From CBDCWT01 sp965223305 (GTDB lineage Bacteria > Planctomycetota > Planctomycetia > Pirellulales > Pirellulaceae), in contig CBDCWT010000088.1 of NCBI GenBank assembly GCA_965223305.1, forward strand, positions 248,001 to 312,000: DNA of 64,000 nt. Reading direction: 5' to 3'. Below are positions 26,400 to 35,400 of this stretch, in pieces (positions within the stretch are counted from its first letter, which is position 1; each line of letters begins with the position of its first letter). The notes beneath the pieces were generated by a model. It did not search any database. It was not told the origin of the DNA and saw nothing but the letters and a program-made list of their open reading frames with translations. Both the position numbers and the translations under genes were made by a program.

Positions 26400-29159
26400 C
26401 TATCGTACACCCTCGATCACCAATCTGAGCGTTTGGTGCAACGCTTCCTCATGCGGCACTGTTCGCTTCCACCGAGCACGACTCGAGACATCAGCCGCGG
26501 ACGCCGGCGACGAAGGTAGACCGGTGTTGGCAGTTGAGTACTGCGAATCACGACCGCCCAGCTTCCAGACAACCAGGTTCAACGACGGGACGACGTAGAT
26601 CGCATGACCACCTGAACCGGCCTTCCAATACGCATCCGACGGAACACCATCGACACGCCCTGTCGTGTTGACGGTGAACTGGAGACTGTAAGGAAAGTGG
26701 GGATTGAACCGCGATTGTTGCGAGCAGTGTTGGACGTAGTCCTCTGGGACCAGTTGCCGGTCTCGCCAGCGACCGCTTTGCAGCAGTAGATATCCGAAAC
26801 GGAGCATGTCGGTAGCCCGCAGTGCGATTCCGCCTCCGCCGGGCGTGTGCTTGACGTCCGTCGCCTGTTTGTAGGCGTACCCCCAGCGACCCCACTCGAG
26901 AGGTTCCGCCAAGTGCCTGGCAACGTACTCCTCCAACTCCATCCCAGTGACGTGCCGCAACATGATCGACGCCAGATGAATGGAAGCTGTCGCGTAGGAG
27001 TAGCCGCCGCCCGGATCGCACCACAACGTCGACGCTGTGAAGGGCTCGCCCCGATGCGTGCCATCGCGGCGGCCTAAAGTGATCTCGTCAACTAGCCCTT
27101 GCCAACCGTCCGGCCCGACCGGCTGCAAGGTCACTGGCCGGCCATGTACGTAAGCTGGATTGTTCCCGCGTATGCCGGCTGAAAAGGCGAGCAGCTGACC
27201 CAACGTGATGTCCGCCTTGCGAGGATCGGTCAGCGGAAAGGCGTCCGCCGGGAAATACTCTGGCGTAAAGACCTTTTGGTCCAGTCCGTTGGGAAACAGC
27301 TCGGGCCTTTCTGCAACCAGCATTCCGACCGCAATGCTGGTAAAACTCTTGCCACACGAGGCTAGGTTGGGTGTGGCGTCACGATGCCCCAACCCAAAGT
27401 AGTTCTCGTAAACCAACCAGCCGTTACGGAGGACCAAGAGACCGCCATTTTTCGTACTCTGCTGTATGTACTCAAACGCTTTGTCCAGCTGATGTAGATC
27501 AACTCCGGCAACCTCTCGTGACCGCTCAGCCGTACTCGTTGACCTCCAACCGCCAGCAGCGTCGGCCTCAGGGAAGTAGGTCTCGCTCGGGGCTGGAGTT
27601 TGCCGCACAATCCGCAAGGCCCAGTCGTCGGACCCCGGTGCCGAAAATGTTTGAACACCTCCCGCGACCGATTCCGCGGCCTGAAAGTCGCCGACAAATC
27701 CCTGGGCGGGATCCCACCACCGGCAATCGTAGCTGCCTGCTGCCAGTTCCACAGAGATCGTCCCACCCTGAGGCAAATAGAGTGCATAGACAGCGCCGGG
27801 ATGCGCCAGACAAAACGCCTGGCCCGATCTGACTAGATCGTTGCGCGGTTGCATTTCGTGAAAAGGAAGCGACTCCATGAAGGCCCGCGTACCACCCAGC
27901 TCTTTCCATGTCGTCTCCCACGCCGACAGTGGGCGATCATAGGGTTCCAGCACATGTGCCTCCCAAACCCCACCACCCAGGTAAGCACTCCACCAAGCGA
28001 CGCGGTCGAGCTCCGGGCGGCCCTCATCAAAGTTGACGTTCAACACTCTGCGGCCGCGGGAATCACATTTCTTGATCCAATCAACCGCGATCTCGTTGTG
28101 CTCGACCGCATACTTGACCGCCGACGGCCTTCCGGGCTGACCTGTTTGGATCGAGGTGAAATCCAGCTCCTCGGCGTCTACATACTCGTCGTTCGCCCGG
28201 TTGACGTTGTGAATGCCAAGCGGATGGTCGTAGGGGTCGATCTGCTTGAAGCGCTTCGCCAGCGCCAGGCCCTCCGGCAGGCTGTAGTTCTCGTTGTGTT
28301 CCTCGCCGAGGTTGAAGACAACTGCAGGTAAGGCGCCAAAACGGGCGACCATCTCCCGAAAGTACCGATCGTGGTCGTACTCCTTCCAGGCGCTGTCATC
28401 TTCCAAGATCAAGTAAGGAACGACGCCCGTTCCCTGCATGTGGCTAAAGAGCTCGTACCATTCATTCAGTCTCTTGATGTCAAACCGTGCGTTTCGACCG
28501 CCATTCACCTTGGCAGACGCCGTACTGTCGCCGACCCACGGCCAGACATCACTGTCATCACCATCCAGGTTGTGCGTCATGATGTACAACGAGTTGATGC
28601 CGTGTCCGGCGAGGTAGTCGACAGCCGCTTTTCTCTTAGCGAGACTATCGAAGTTGCGATACCCGCCAAGAAAATTCTCCGGATCATCGCAGCCGGCTTT
28701 GAGCCAGTAGGGGCCGTCGCGGAACTTGAGATAGCGAATCCGGTTATGTGGAGTGCCGATGTATTCCAGGCGACCCAACTTCCAAAATCCGCTGGCGTCC
28801 GCCGGCACAGGTATCACCTGGAAACGGCCGCTATGGCCGTCGAGCTGGGTGTCCGTCGACTCAGTCGAGTAGCTCCACCTTCCCACCCGGTCTGCCGAAA
28901 ACCGCACGCGCCAAGTGGCTCCGTCCATACCGCCCTCACCGTCGCCGTCGTAGAAGCCGGGCACCAGGTACTCGATGCCGTCCGGACCAGTGAATCGGCA
29001 GTTCACCCGGATCGCAAACGGATTGGGAGTTCCCATCCCTCGCGATGCCGGACCGACGAACTCGATCTCGACAGGAGACCACTTAGGGAAGTCCGCAGCG
29101 CTGCCGCGCGGCGCGAAGCCAAACAGCAGGGCAGCGAACACGGCGATCGAGCAGCGCAT
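26400..29159 (-). CDS. DUF5060/glycoside-hydrolase-like protein fused to a serine hydrolase
   Basis: 919 residues with signal peptide (MRCSIAVFAALLFGFAPRGSA). Order of domains: a DUF5060 beta-sandwich (about 25-125, KWSPVEIEFVGP, WRVRFSADRVGRWSYST), a TIM barrel of the type attached to DUF5060 (about 130-430, PYWLKAGCDDPENFL, YIMTHNLDGDDSDVWPW, FNLGEEHNENY with likely catalytic glutamates), a small beta domain resembling a putative collagen-binding region (about 445-510, AVYALYLPQGG), and from about 545 a beta-lactamase-fold serine hydrolase (SCGKSFTSIAVGM with SxxK, YSYATASIHLASIML, YVVPSLNLVVWKLG). The serine hydrolase part resembles that of the downstream gene. This combination suggests a secreted enzyme that works on a decorated polysaccharide, but neither activity is certain. 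Confidence 0.9.
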   Translation of the reverse strand: MRCSIAVFAALLFGFAPRGSAADFPKWSPVEIEFVGPASRGMGTPNPFAIRVNCRFTGPDGIEYLVPGFYDGDGEGGMDGATWRVRFSADRVGRWSYSTESTDTQLDGHSGRFQVIPVPADASGFWKLGRLEYIGTPHNRIRYLKFRDGPYWLKAGCDDPENFLGGYRNFDSLAKRKAAVDYLAGHGINSLYIMTHNLDGDDSDVWPWVGDSTASAKVNGGRNARFDIKRLNEWYELFSHMQGTGVVPYLILEDDSAWKEYDHDRYFREMVARFGALPAVVFNLGEEHNENYSLPEGLALAKRFKQIDPYDHPLGIHNVNRANDEYVDAEELDFTSIQTGQPGRPSAVKYAVEHNEIAVDWIKKCDSRGRRVLNVNFDEGRPELDRVAWWSAYLGGGVWEAHVLEPYDRPLSAWETTWKELGGTRAFMESLPFHEMQPRNDLVRSGQAFCLAHPGAVYALYLPQGGTISVELAAGSYDCRWWDPAQGFVGDFQAAESVAGGVQTFSAPGSDDWALRIVRQTPAPSETYFPEADAAGGWRSTSTAERSREVAGVDLHQLDKAFEYIQQSTKNGGLLVLRNGWLVYENYFGLGHRDATPNLASCGKSFTSIAVGMLVAERPELFPNGLDQKVFTPEYFPADAFPLTDPRKADITLGQLLAFSAGIRGNNPAYVHGRPVTLQPVGPDGWQGLVDEITLGRRDGTHRGEPFTASTLWCDPGGGYSYATASIHLASIMLRHVTGMELEEYVARHLAEPLEWGRWGYAYKQATDVKHTPGGGGIALRATDMLRFGYLLLQSGRWRDRQLVPEDYVQHCSQQSRFNPHFPYSLQFTVNTTGRVDGVPSDAYWKAGSGGHAIYVVPSLNLVVWKLGGRDSQYSTANTGLPSSPASAADVSSRARWKRTVPHEEALHQTLRLVIEGVR

Positions 29160-29228
29160 GGTGACTGTTTTCGGTCTGCCTTGATAGTGAATCTAACTCG
29201 TCCTCTTCCGTCAGGCGCCGGATTGTCC

Positions 29229-29362
29229 GAGAGGGCGACGCTACTGCGGGGCCGTTTCTTGTCGACCATCGGCTCGGCAGGAGCCTCGCCCTCCCAGTTG
29301 ACGCCGTATGCCCTCTCAGTTGACGCCGTAGCCCTCTCAGTTGTTACCCGTTGCCCTCCCAG
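29229..29362. repeat. Short GGGCGACGCT palindrome copy and four ~22-bp tandem units
   Basis: 29229-29297 is a reduced member of the GAGGGCGACGCT...GAGCCTCGCCCTCCC family seen at 11661. It runs into tandem units at 29289, 29311, 29332 and 29354, each CCCTC(C/T)CAGT followed by TGACGCCGTA or a variant, period 21-22. The last unit reaches the stop codon of the DUF6807 gene on the minus strand. Confidence 0.85.
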
Positions 29363-30325
29363 TCAATCCGCCCCAGCAAACAACTTGTACTCGCCGGCAA
29401 CATCCGCGGCGTTAACATCGCCTCGATGAAACAGAAAGCGATACCGAAAGGTGGCGCGCTCGTCGGCAGCAATCACCATGTCGCCGATACCGGGTGCTTT
29501 GTCCTCGAAGTCGTGCACACCGAATGGATTCGCAGCGATAAGTCCATAGTCACGCGCGTGCCACCAGGTCGGGTGCCTGGGGTTGTGCGGATGATCAAAG
29601 ATCGCGATCCCTACCGTTTGGCCGTTGATGGGACCCCAGTAGTCAACCCATTTGGCACGTTTGCCCCAGATCGCTTTGCCGGCAACCCCCTCGCTGTTGA
29701 TCGCCTGACCTTTGGCAGTGTAGTTGCCGCGCCGTTCATCCGCTCGCAAACGAAGCAAGGGGTGAGTGCGGATGCCCATCGTGCCCTCTTTGGTGTCGCC
29801 GAACTTGACTTCACCGTGTGAGGCGTGAATGGTGATAGCGATGTCGATATAACGGCCGGCGGACGTCGTGCCAAAACTCAGTTCACGACTGTCGGTGCAA
29901 ACCACGCTGCCGTCCGGGTCACGCCATTCGTTTCGCGTCCGTATGGTGTTCCCCTCAATGGCGATCTCATGCTGCACGATCTTCCCTGGTCGCAAATTCG
30001 AGTTTTCACCGGGGTACTCCATCCAAAACTGAACTCCGTTGACGTCGTCGTGAGTGAACCACAACGACTTGTGGTGCGGATGATCGCTGGCCTCGTTGTC
30101 GACGTCTTTTTTCATCGGGTAGTGCCTAGTCATCTCGATGCCGTGAGGCCCGATGATGGGATAGAAGATCGGTTTAGCGTGTCCCTTGAATACGTAGTCG
30201 GTGAAGTGCTCGCCGTCGATCTTCACAACCGCCTTCCCGTCATCTTTGCTAATGACAACCTCGGCGGCGAGACTGCGGCTGGTCACCACAGCGGTTATGG
30301 CAACGATTAACAACAGTGTCTTCAT
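29363..30325 (-). CDS. DUF6807 (PmoA-family) secreted protein
   Basis: 320 residues. Starts at 30325 (CGGAGAAGTACGA precedes the ATG) with signal peptide MKTLLLIVAITAVVTSRSLA; the frame is open from 30358. Conserved family segments: FTDYVFKGHAKPIFYPIIGP, SDHPHHKSLWFTHDDVNG, FGDTKEGTMGIRTH, VDYWGPINGQTVGIAIFDHP and FGVHDFEDK. Proteins of this family are annotated as methane-oxygenase-like only by name; in planctomycetes they sit with sugar-degradation genes, and the histidine-rich HPHHKSLWF suggests metal or substrate binding. The function remains open. Confidence 0.9.
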   Translation of the reverse strand: MKTLLLIVAITAVVTSRSLAAEVVISKDDGKAVVKIDGEHFTDYVFKGHAKPIFYPIIGPHGIEMTRHYPMKKDVDNEASDHPHHKSLWFTHDDVNGVQFWMEYPGENSNLRPGKIVQHEIAIEGNTIRTRNEWRDPDGSVVCTDSRELSFGTTSAGRYIDIAITIHASHGEVKFGDTKEGTMGIRTHPLLRLRADERRGNYTAKGQAINSEGVAGKAIWGKRAKWVDYWGPINGQTVGIAIFDHPHNPRHPTWWHARDYGLIAANPFGVHDFEDKAPGIGDMVIAADERATFRYRFLFHRGDVNAADVAGEYKLFAGAD

Positions 30326-30416
30326 TCGTACTTCTCCGAGGAATCGGCTTTGCGGCATCGGCTGCCCGCCGATTGTAGCATCGCCAAACTGTGAATGGCA
30401 GCTTTTGCGTCCCGTG

Positions 30417-30540
30417 ACCCAACGCCGTTAAGGATTTCTTTGTCCCGAGTTCGCCCAGACTTTAGACGAATTGGCAGCCCGCCAAACTCGAGTTCGGCTA
30501 CAGACTTTGCGATCCGCCAAACTCTGGCGAGTTCGGCTAC
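30417..30540. repeat. GTAGCCGAACTCGCC family, group C
   Basis: Starts with CCCAACGCCGTTAAGGATT (the end piece also seen near 18400 and 22250), then a degenerate inverse unit at 30482-30501 (CCAAACTCGAGTTCGGCTAC, five bases missing) and a complete one at 30517-30540 beginning CCAAACTCTGGCGAGTTC. Lies between idi and the DUF6807 gene, just after the idi stop codon region. Confidence 0.88.
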
Positions 30541-30587
30541 AGACTTTGGCGATCAGATAGCGGCGTAGCCCTTCACCCTGGCTGATG

Positions 30588-31109
30588 TCAGCGCCGCTGC
30601 TTGCACACAATCGGAAACCACGGTGTGTAGTTTTCCGGGTGACTGTTCACGTCCAGCTCCAATTGATCCATGGTGATCCACTTGTAGTCGTCGATCTCAG
30701 CAGCGTTGGGTACGGGAACGCCGTCAAAGGTGCCTTCCAGGACATGATCCCACTCTCGCTCGCTCAGTCCACTGACGGGATCATGGGCTTCGTAGAAGAA
30801 TGAACAGATCTCCTGTAGCTCGGTCTCGAAACCGAATTCCTCGCGCAGACGCCGGCGGGCCGCTGCTTCCACCGTGTCACCACGCGCGGGGTGCCCGCAA
30901 CAGGCGTTCGTCCAGAGCCCAGCAAAGTGGTATTTACTTGCTGCACGAAGCTGAAGCAGCATCTCGCCGCGCGAATTAAAAATCAACACGGAGAAGGCGC
31001 GGTGGACTTGGCCGCCGTCGCGATGGGCCGAGATCTTGTCGGCGAATCCGATCGCCTCGTCCCGATCGTTGACAAGAATGACCTCTTGGTTCGTTGTTTG
31101 GTTCATCAC
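30588..31109 (-). CDS. idi: Isopentenyl-diphosphate delta-isomerase, type 1
   Basis: 173 residues, close to the ~180 of known type 1 enzymes. Interconverts IPP and DMAPP in isoprenoid synthesis, in the cytoplasm, with Mg and Mn or Zn. A Nudix fold is clear: catalytic cysteine in LWTNACCGHPARGD, the metal-binding histidines in HRAFSVLIF and the helix AAARRRLREEFGFE, and the catalytic glutamate followed by the histidine in REWDHVLEG. The start is one of two adjacent ATGs (31109 or 31106), with GAGG about eight bases upstream. It stands alone, flanked by repeats on both sides. Confidence 0.95.
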   Translation of the reverse strand: MMNQTTNQEVILVNDRDEAIGFADKISAHRDGGQVHRAFSVLIFNSRGEMLLQLRAASKYHFAGLWTNACCGHPARGDTVEAAARRRLREEFGFETELQEICSFFYEAHDPVSGLSEREWDHVLEGTFDGVPVPNAAEIDDYKWITMDQLELDVNSHPENYTPWFPIVCKQRR

Positions 31110-31186
31110 GGTTGCCTCGTCTTGCCTCGATTGTATAACAACGGGATCAGTGGCTGACTAGATAAAGTCGACTAAAAGGCAGTCCG

Positions 31187-31324
31187 CCAAACTCTGGCGA
31201 GTTCGGCTACGCTCCAAATCAGCCGCTGGGCGTTAGCCCACGGTTCCCCCGCGAAGCCGACGCGTAGGGTCCGGCGTACCCCCCCTCTCCGGCCCTTTGG
31301 GCCGACTCTCCCCGAGGGGAGAGT
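31187..31324. repeat. Repeat cluster: one GTAGCC-family unit, one AGCCGCTGGGCGTTAGCCC unit, one perfect palindrome
   Basis: 31187-31210 is an inverse unit CCAAACTCTGGCGAGTTC. 31220-31249 is CAGCCGCTGGGCGTTAGCCC followed by ACGGTTCCCC. 31305-31324 is the exact palindrome ACTCTCCCCGAGGGGAGAGT, which overlaps a possible GTG start at 31323. Its purine-rich right arm mimics a ribosome binding site, a reason to prefer the downstream ATG for the dioxygenase. Confidence 0.85.
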
Positions 31325-31370
31325 GAAAACGAAATCACGCGATCGAGCAGCGGCAATAGGTACTACGTCC

Positions 31371-32036
31371 ATGTTCGCAACGATCAAGAAGTTACTCGAA
31401 GCGACGCAGCTGCAGGAGATCCTCGCTCAGTTGTCGGCCACCGAGTTCGAGGACGGCGCTGCTACGGCGGGAGAAAGCGCGCGGTCCGTGAAGAAAAACC
31501 TGCAGGCTGCACCCAATCATCCAAAAGTACTCGCCGCGGGGAAACTGGTCGTTGAGACCTTGCAGCGCAACGAGCCATTCCTGCTCGCAACGCGACCCAA
31601 GTCGATTGTCGCCCCTCTTTTCTCTCGCTACGAACCAGGCATGGAGTACGGGTCGCACCTCGACAATCCAGTGATGGGTGGATCGACGCCGGTACGCACG
31701 GATATCTCGGTGACCATTCTGCTGAACCACGCCTCGGAGTATGACGGCGGCGAGTTGGTCATCGAGGCAGACCAGGGACCGTTCACCTTCAAAGGCGAGG
31801 CCGGTAGCGCGATCGTCTATCCTTCGACCATGCCGCACCACGTGAATCAAGTCACTCGCGGGCAGCGACTTGCCGCCGTCACTTGGGTCCAGAGCATGGT
31901 TCGCAGTCCCGAAAGGCGGCGGATACTCTTCGACCTGGCCTTGCTGGCCAATCGGCTCAAGCAGTCTGGAGCCCCCCAGCGCGAGTTGGCCGAGAAGTGC
32001 CATGCGAACTTGTTCCGGATGTGGGCCGAGCTCTGA
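31371..32036 (+). CDS. PKHD-type Fe(II)/2-oxoglutarate dioxygenase (PiuC/YbiX-like)
   Basis: 221 residues. Fe(II)- and 2-oxoglutarate-dependent hydroxylase; homologues sit near siderophore receptors and are iron-linked, though their substrate is uncertain. The HxD pair is in MEYGSHLDNPVM, the distal histidine in STMPHHVNQVTRG, and the 2-oxoglutarate arginine two turns later (RGQRLAAVTW). The family N-terminus begins with the segment MFATIKKLLEATQLQEIL, which fits the ATG at 31371; the frame extends to a GTG at 31323 inside a palindromic repeat. No TonB receptor or siderophore gene is adjacent. Confidence 0.92.
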   Translation: MFATIKKLLEATQLQEILAQLSATEFEDGAATAGESARSVKKNLQAAPNHPKVLAAGKLVVETLQRNEPFLLATRPKSIVAPLFSRYEPGMEYGSHLDNPVMGGSTPVRTDISVTILLNHASEYDGGELVIEADQGPFTFKGEAGSAIVYPSTMPHHVNQVTRGQRLAAVTWVQSMVRSPERRRILFDLALLANRLKQSGAPQRELAEKCHANLFRMWAEL

Positions 32037-32428
32037 ATTCGGACGATTCATAAAGGTCGTTCCGCACTGGTACTGCTGCTTATTAATGACCGAGCGTGAT
32101 TCTGCAACATCAGCCGCTGAGCGTTAGCCCACGGTTCCCAAAATCAAGCTCGTTGCTGTTAATGGCCTCGCAGCATGAGCAAGACCGTAGGCGGCGCTGC
32201 GGGCTCACGGTGCCTTGCAAAGGCTGGCGAGCTACGCTGGGCCACCCGGAAAATCTCCTAGACATTCCGCACATAAACAGTTGCGTGCGGCCATCCTCAG
32301 CCCTATCCTGTCGTTCACCTAGATCATTTCTGGAGTATCTGGAAGCTTCGCGCTACGGGCAAACCGCTTAGGAACTAACCCGTGATCCACTCCTGGCTCG
32401 TCGGGTCTAAATCGCTTCGGAGGTCGAG
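32037..32428. other. Leader region of the giant gene, with one repeat unit and a strong ribosome binding site
   Basis: 392 bp with no believable gene. 32111-32139 is a second AGCCGCTGAGCGTTAGCCC repeat unit. The last bases contain GGAGGT (32419-32424) five bases from the ATG at 32429, a near-ideal ribosome binding site. A promoter could not be pinned down; the stretch TAGATCATTTCTGGAGTATC at about 32322 is only a weak candidate. Confidence 0.6.
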
Positions 32429-35400
32429 ATGGCAGCACGACATCGCATTCGAAAGCAGTTGAAAAGGAGCGCCGTCAAACGGCGACTTGGCAATCGCCGG
32501 CAGCTGTGGGAGCTGTCCAGCACCGACAGCAACCGACTGCATGTTGAGCGGCTGGAACCACGGCTGGTTCTCGCCGCCAACCCGTTCTACTCCGCCGCCT
32601 CACGATCCGCCGGATTTGAGTTGACGCTGGATATCGAGGAACTGCAGGGTCAGCAGACCCTTACGTTGCGCGACACCGTGCAACAGCAAGTCGTGGCGGC
32701 TCAGTCGCTAGGTGCGATCGGCGACACGGTCAGAATCATCGGCTCCGACTTCGAAGATATCCTGAACGTCGAGCTCGACCCTGCCTTCCATCTCGATGCC
32801 GGCATCGTGTTCGAAGCTGGCGACGGTCTCGACCAACTGCGAGGACCTAGCGTCGACACTCAGTGGACGGTGACCGGATTCGACCAAGGCTATCTCGGTG
32901 AAAACGCAGTGCAGTTTAGTGCGGTCGAATTCCTCACAGGTGCTGCTGACAACCAGGACACTTTTGTCTTTAGCGGAAACGCCGCAGCACTAAGTGGAGT
33001 GGTCGACGGCGGCGCAGCCGGTTACGACTCCATTGATATCGTAGGAAACTACACCGACGTTATTTACACACCCACATCGCCCGATGCAGGCTTCTTTGAC
33101 CTCGACGGCAAGATCATCCGATTCCGCGGGTTGGAACCCGCCTCGGTCGGTTCGGTGGGGCTGGCCAACCTGACCGTCAATCTCGAGACACACAACTCGG
33201 GCACACAACCAGTCAACGATGAAGCGCAACTCACGGCGTCCAACGTCGCCGGCGCGGTGGCGATCAACAGCCTCAACAGCTCTTTCGAGCGACTCACCGT
33301 CACCGAACCGACAACCTCTCTGACGATCAATCTGGGGCAGGGCGACGATTCGATTGTTGTCGATCCGCTTAGCCCGTCGAATGCCTGGACACTCACCGTC
33401 GACGGGGGTGCCGGATCCGACACTCTGAAGGTGGCCCGCAACACTGACCTGACGATCACCGACACCAACATCACGCTGGGATCGGAGGCGTTTAACCACA
33501 CGGACGTGGAGCGTCTCGAATTCACAGGTGGTTCATCGACGAACACCGTCAACACTGCCGGCTATTCGGGAAGTGTGTTCTATGCCAAGAACGGTTTCCC
33601 GAAATGGGTCGAAGAGGGGCCCGGTTCAATCGCCGGCACGACGATCGCCAGTCCTGTCTCCGGCGCGATCAACTCGATCGCACCGCATCCCGCCAAGGCG
33701 AATGTGATCTTCGTCGGTACGGTCAACGGAGGTGTTTGGCGGACGACCAACGGTGGTACGAATTGGACACCTCTCACCGACGACCAGCGTTCTCTGGCGA
33801 TCGGCTCGATCTCGCTGAGCCCCCTGGATAAGCACGGCAATCCGGTCACTGCCGCGACGCCCGACTCAGATTTGGTGATCTACGCGGGCACAGCGAATTT
33901 CAGCAGCTCTTTTGTCGGAGGTCCTGCGGAAGGAGTGCTCGTTTCCACCGACGGTGGCAGTACCTGGACAACGATCGGCGCGGCGCTGTTCTCCGGCTTG
34001 CGGGTCACTAAAGTCGTCGCCACCAGCCAAATGGCAGGCGCCAGACAGCTCGTGTTCGTCTCGACCCTGGACATCGATGTCGACGGAGTGGCCGGAGTCG
34101 ATGACGTTGGCGGTGTCTTCAAGATCGAAGTCGACATCGACGCAAGTTCGTCCACTACCAAATTCAACAGCGTACCGGTGATCACCAAGGTCTCCGGAGC
34201 AGCGGGACTGGGACTGGCTGCGGGTCACTATACCGATCTCGCCTTCGATCCTGGCGTGTCTGGAAATCCGGCTCGACCGGCTCGTTTGTTCGCGGCGAAC
34301 CCGGAGCAGGGCGTTTTCCGTTCCGATGACAACGCGGCTTCTTGGAATGCAGTCAACACGAACATCGCTACCGGTACCGACACGGACGGTGATGGGATTG
34401 ATGACTTTTTCCAGAACAAGTCTAGAGTCAAGCTGGCGCTGGGGCCGTCTTCCGCGGCGAACAACGCGACCGTCTACGCCGGAGTCATCGGGCCCAACAC
34501 CCACAGCCAACCGGGCACGGGACTGAACAACCTCTTTATGACCACCGACAACGGGGCGACCTGGTCATCGCTTCCGCTGCCGACCTCCAATGACACACTC
34601 TTGGTTGATGCCAACGGCGACGGCTTTTTCAACTTCCCGGCCGAAACCAGCCCCCAACCCACCGGGCTTCACACCATCGGTCAGGGAGATCTGCACTTTT
34701 CCATTGCGGTGGATCCTACGAACCCCGCCATCATCTACGTCGGTGGTGACGCTCAGCCCACCTTGGATACGCGCGACATCACTGGCGACGGGGATCTGCT
34801 AGACACTTTTGACTTCGACACCGACGGCACGATCGACCTGCGAGAAACTGGTCACAACGCCGTGGGCATCAACGACTTCACGGCCGGACGGCTGTTCCGT
34901 TTCATTCCCGGCAGCAACTCCTGGGAACAGATCGTCGGCAGCAACACCAACAATACAGCTCCGCATGCCGACTCGCGGGCGATCGCCTTCGACGCAACGA
35001 ACAACGTGTTGCTGGAAGCAGACGACGGAGGCATCTATAGCCTGGCAGATCCCAGAAACAACCAACCCGCCGTGACCCGGCAGTGGACATCTCTGGTTGG
35101 CGATTTAAGGAACACAGAAGCCAACCACTTGGCTTACGACACGCTCAACAACGTCGCGTTCGTCGGCACGCAAGACAACGGTTCGGCGCAGCAGAGCCCT
35201 GCCGCTCACGACGGCATGGATAACAACGGCAACACGACAGTCGATGAACTAGCTGAAAGGCTGAGTGGTTGGACCGGGATACACGGCAGTGGTGACGGGG
35301 CCTTTCAAGAGTCGATCGTGATCGACAGCGACAGCGACGGCGTGGATGACCAAGTCGTTCGCTTCTCGATGTCGAACAACATGAGCTTCACATTCCAGCA

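Noticed and set aside
31323..31370. GTG start for the dioxygenase at 31323
   Set aside because: The apparent ribosome site is the right arm of a perfect palindrome, and the family N-terminus matches the ATG at 31371.
32096..32371. 91-residue plus-strand frame before the giant gene
   Set aside because: It contains the AGCCGCTGAGCGTTAGCCC repeat, has no ribosome site and resembles no protein family.
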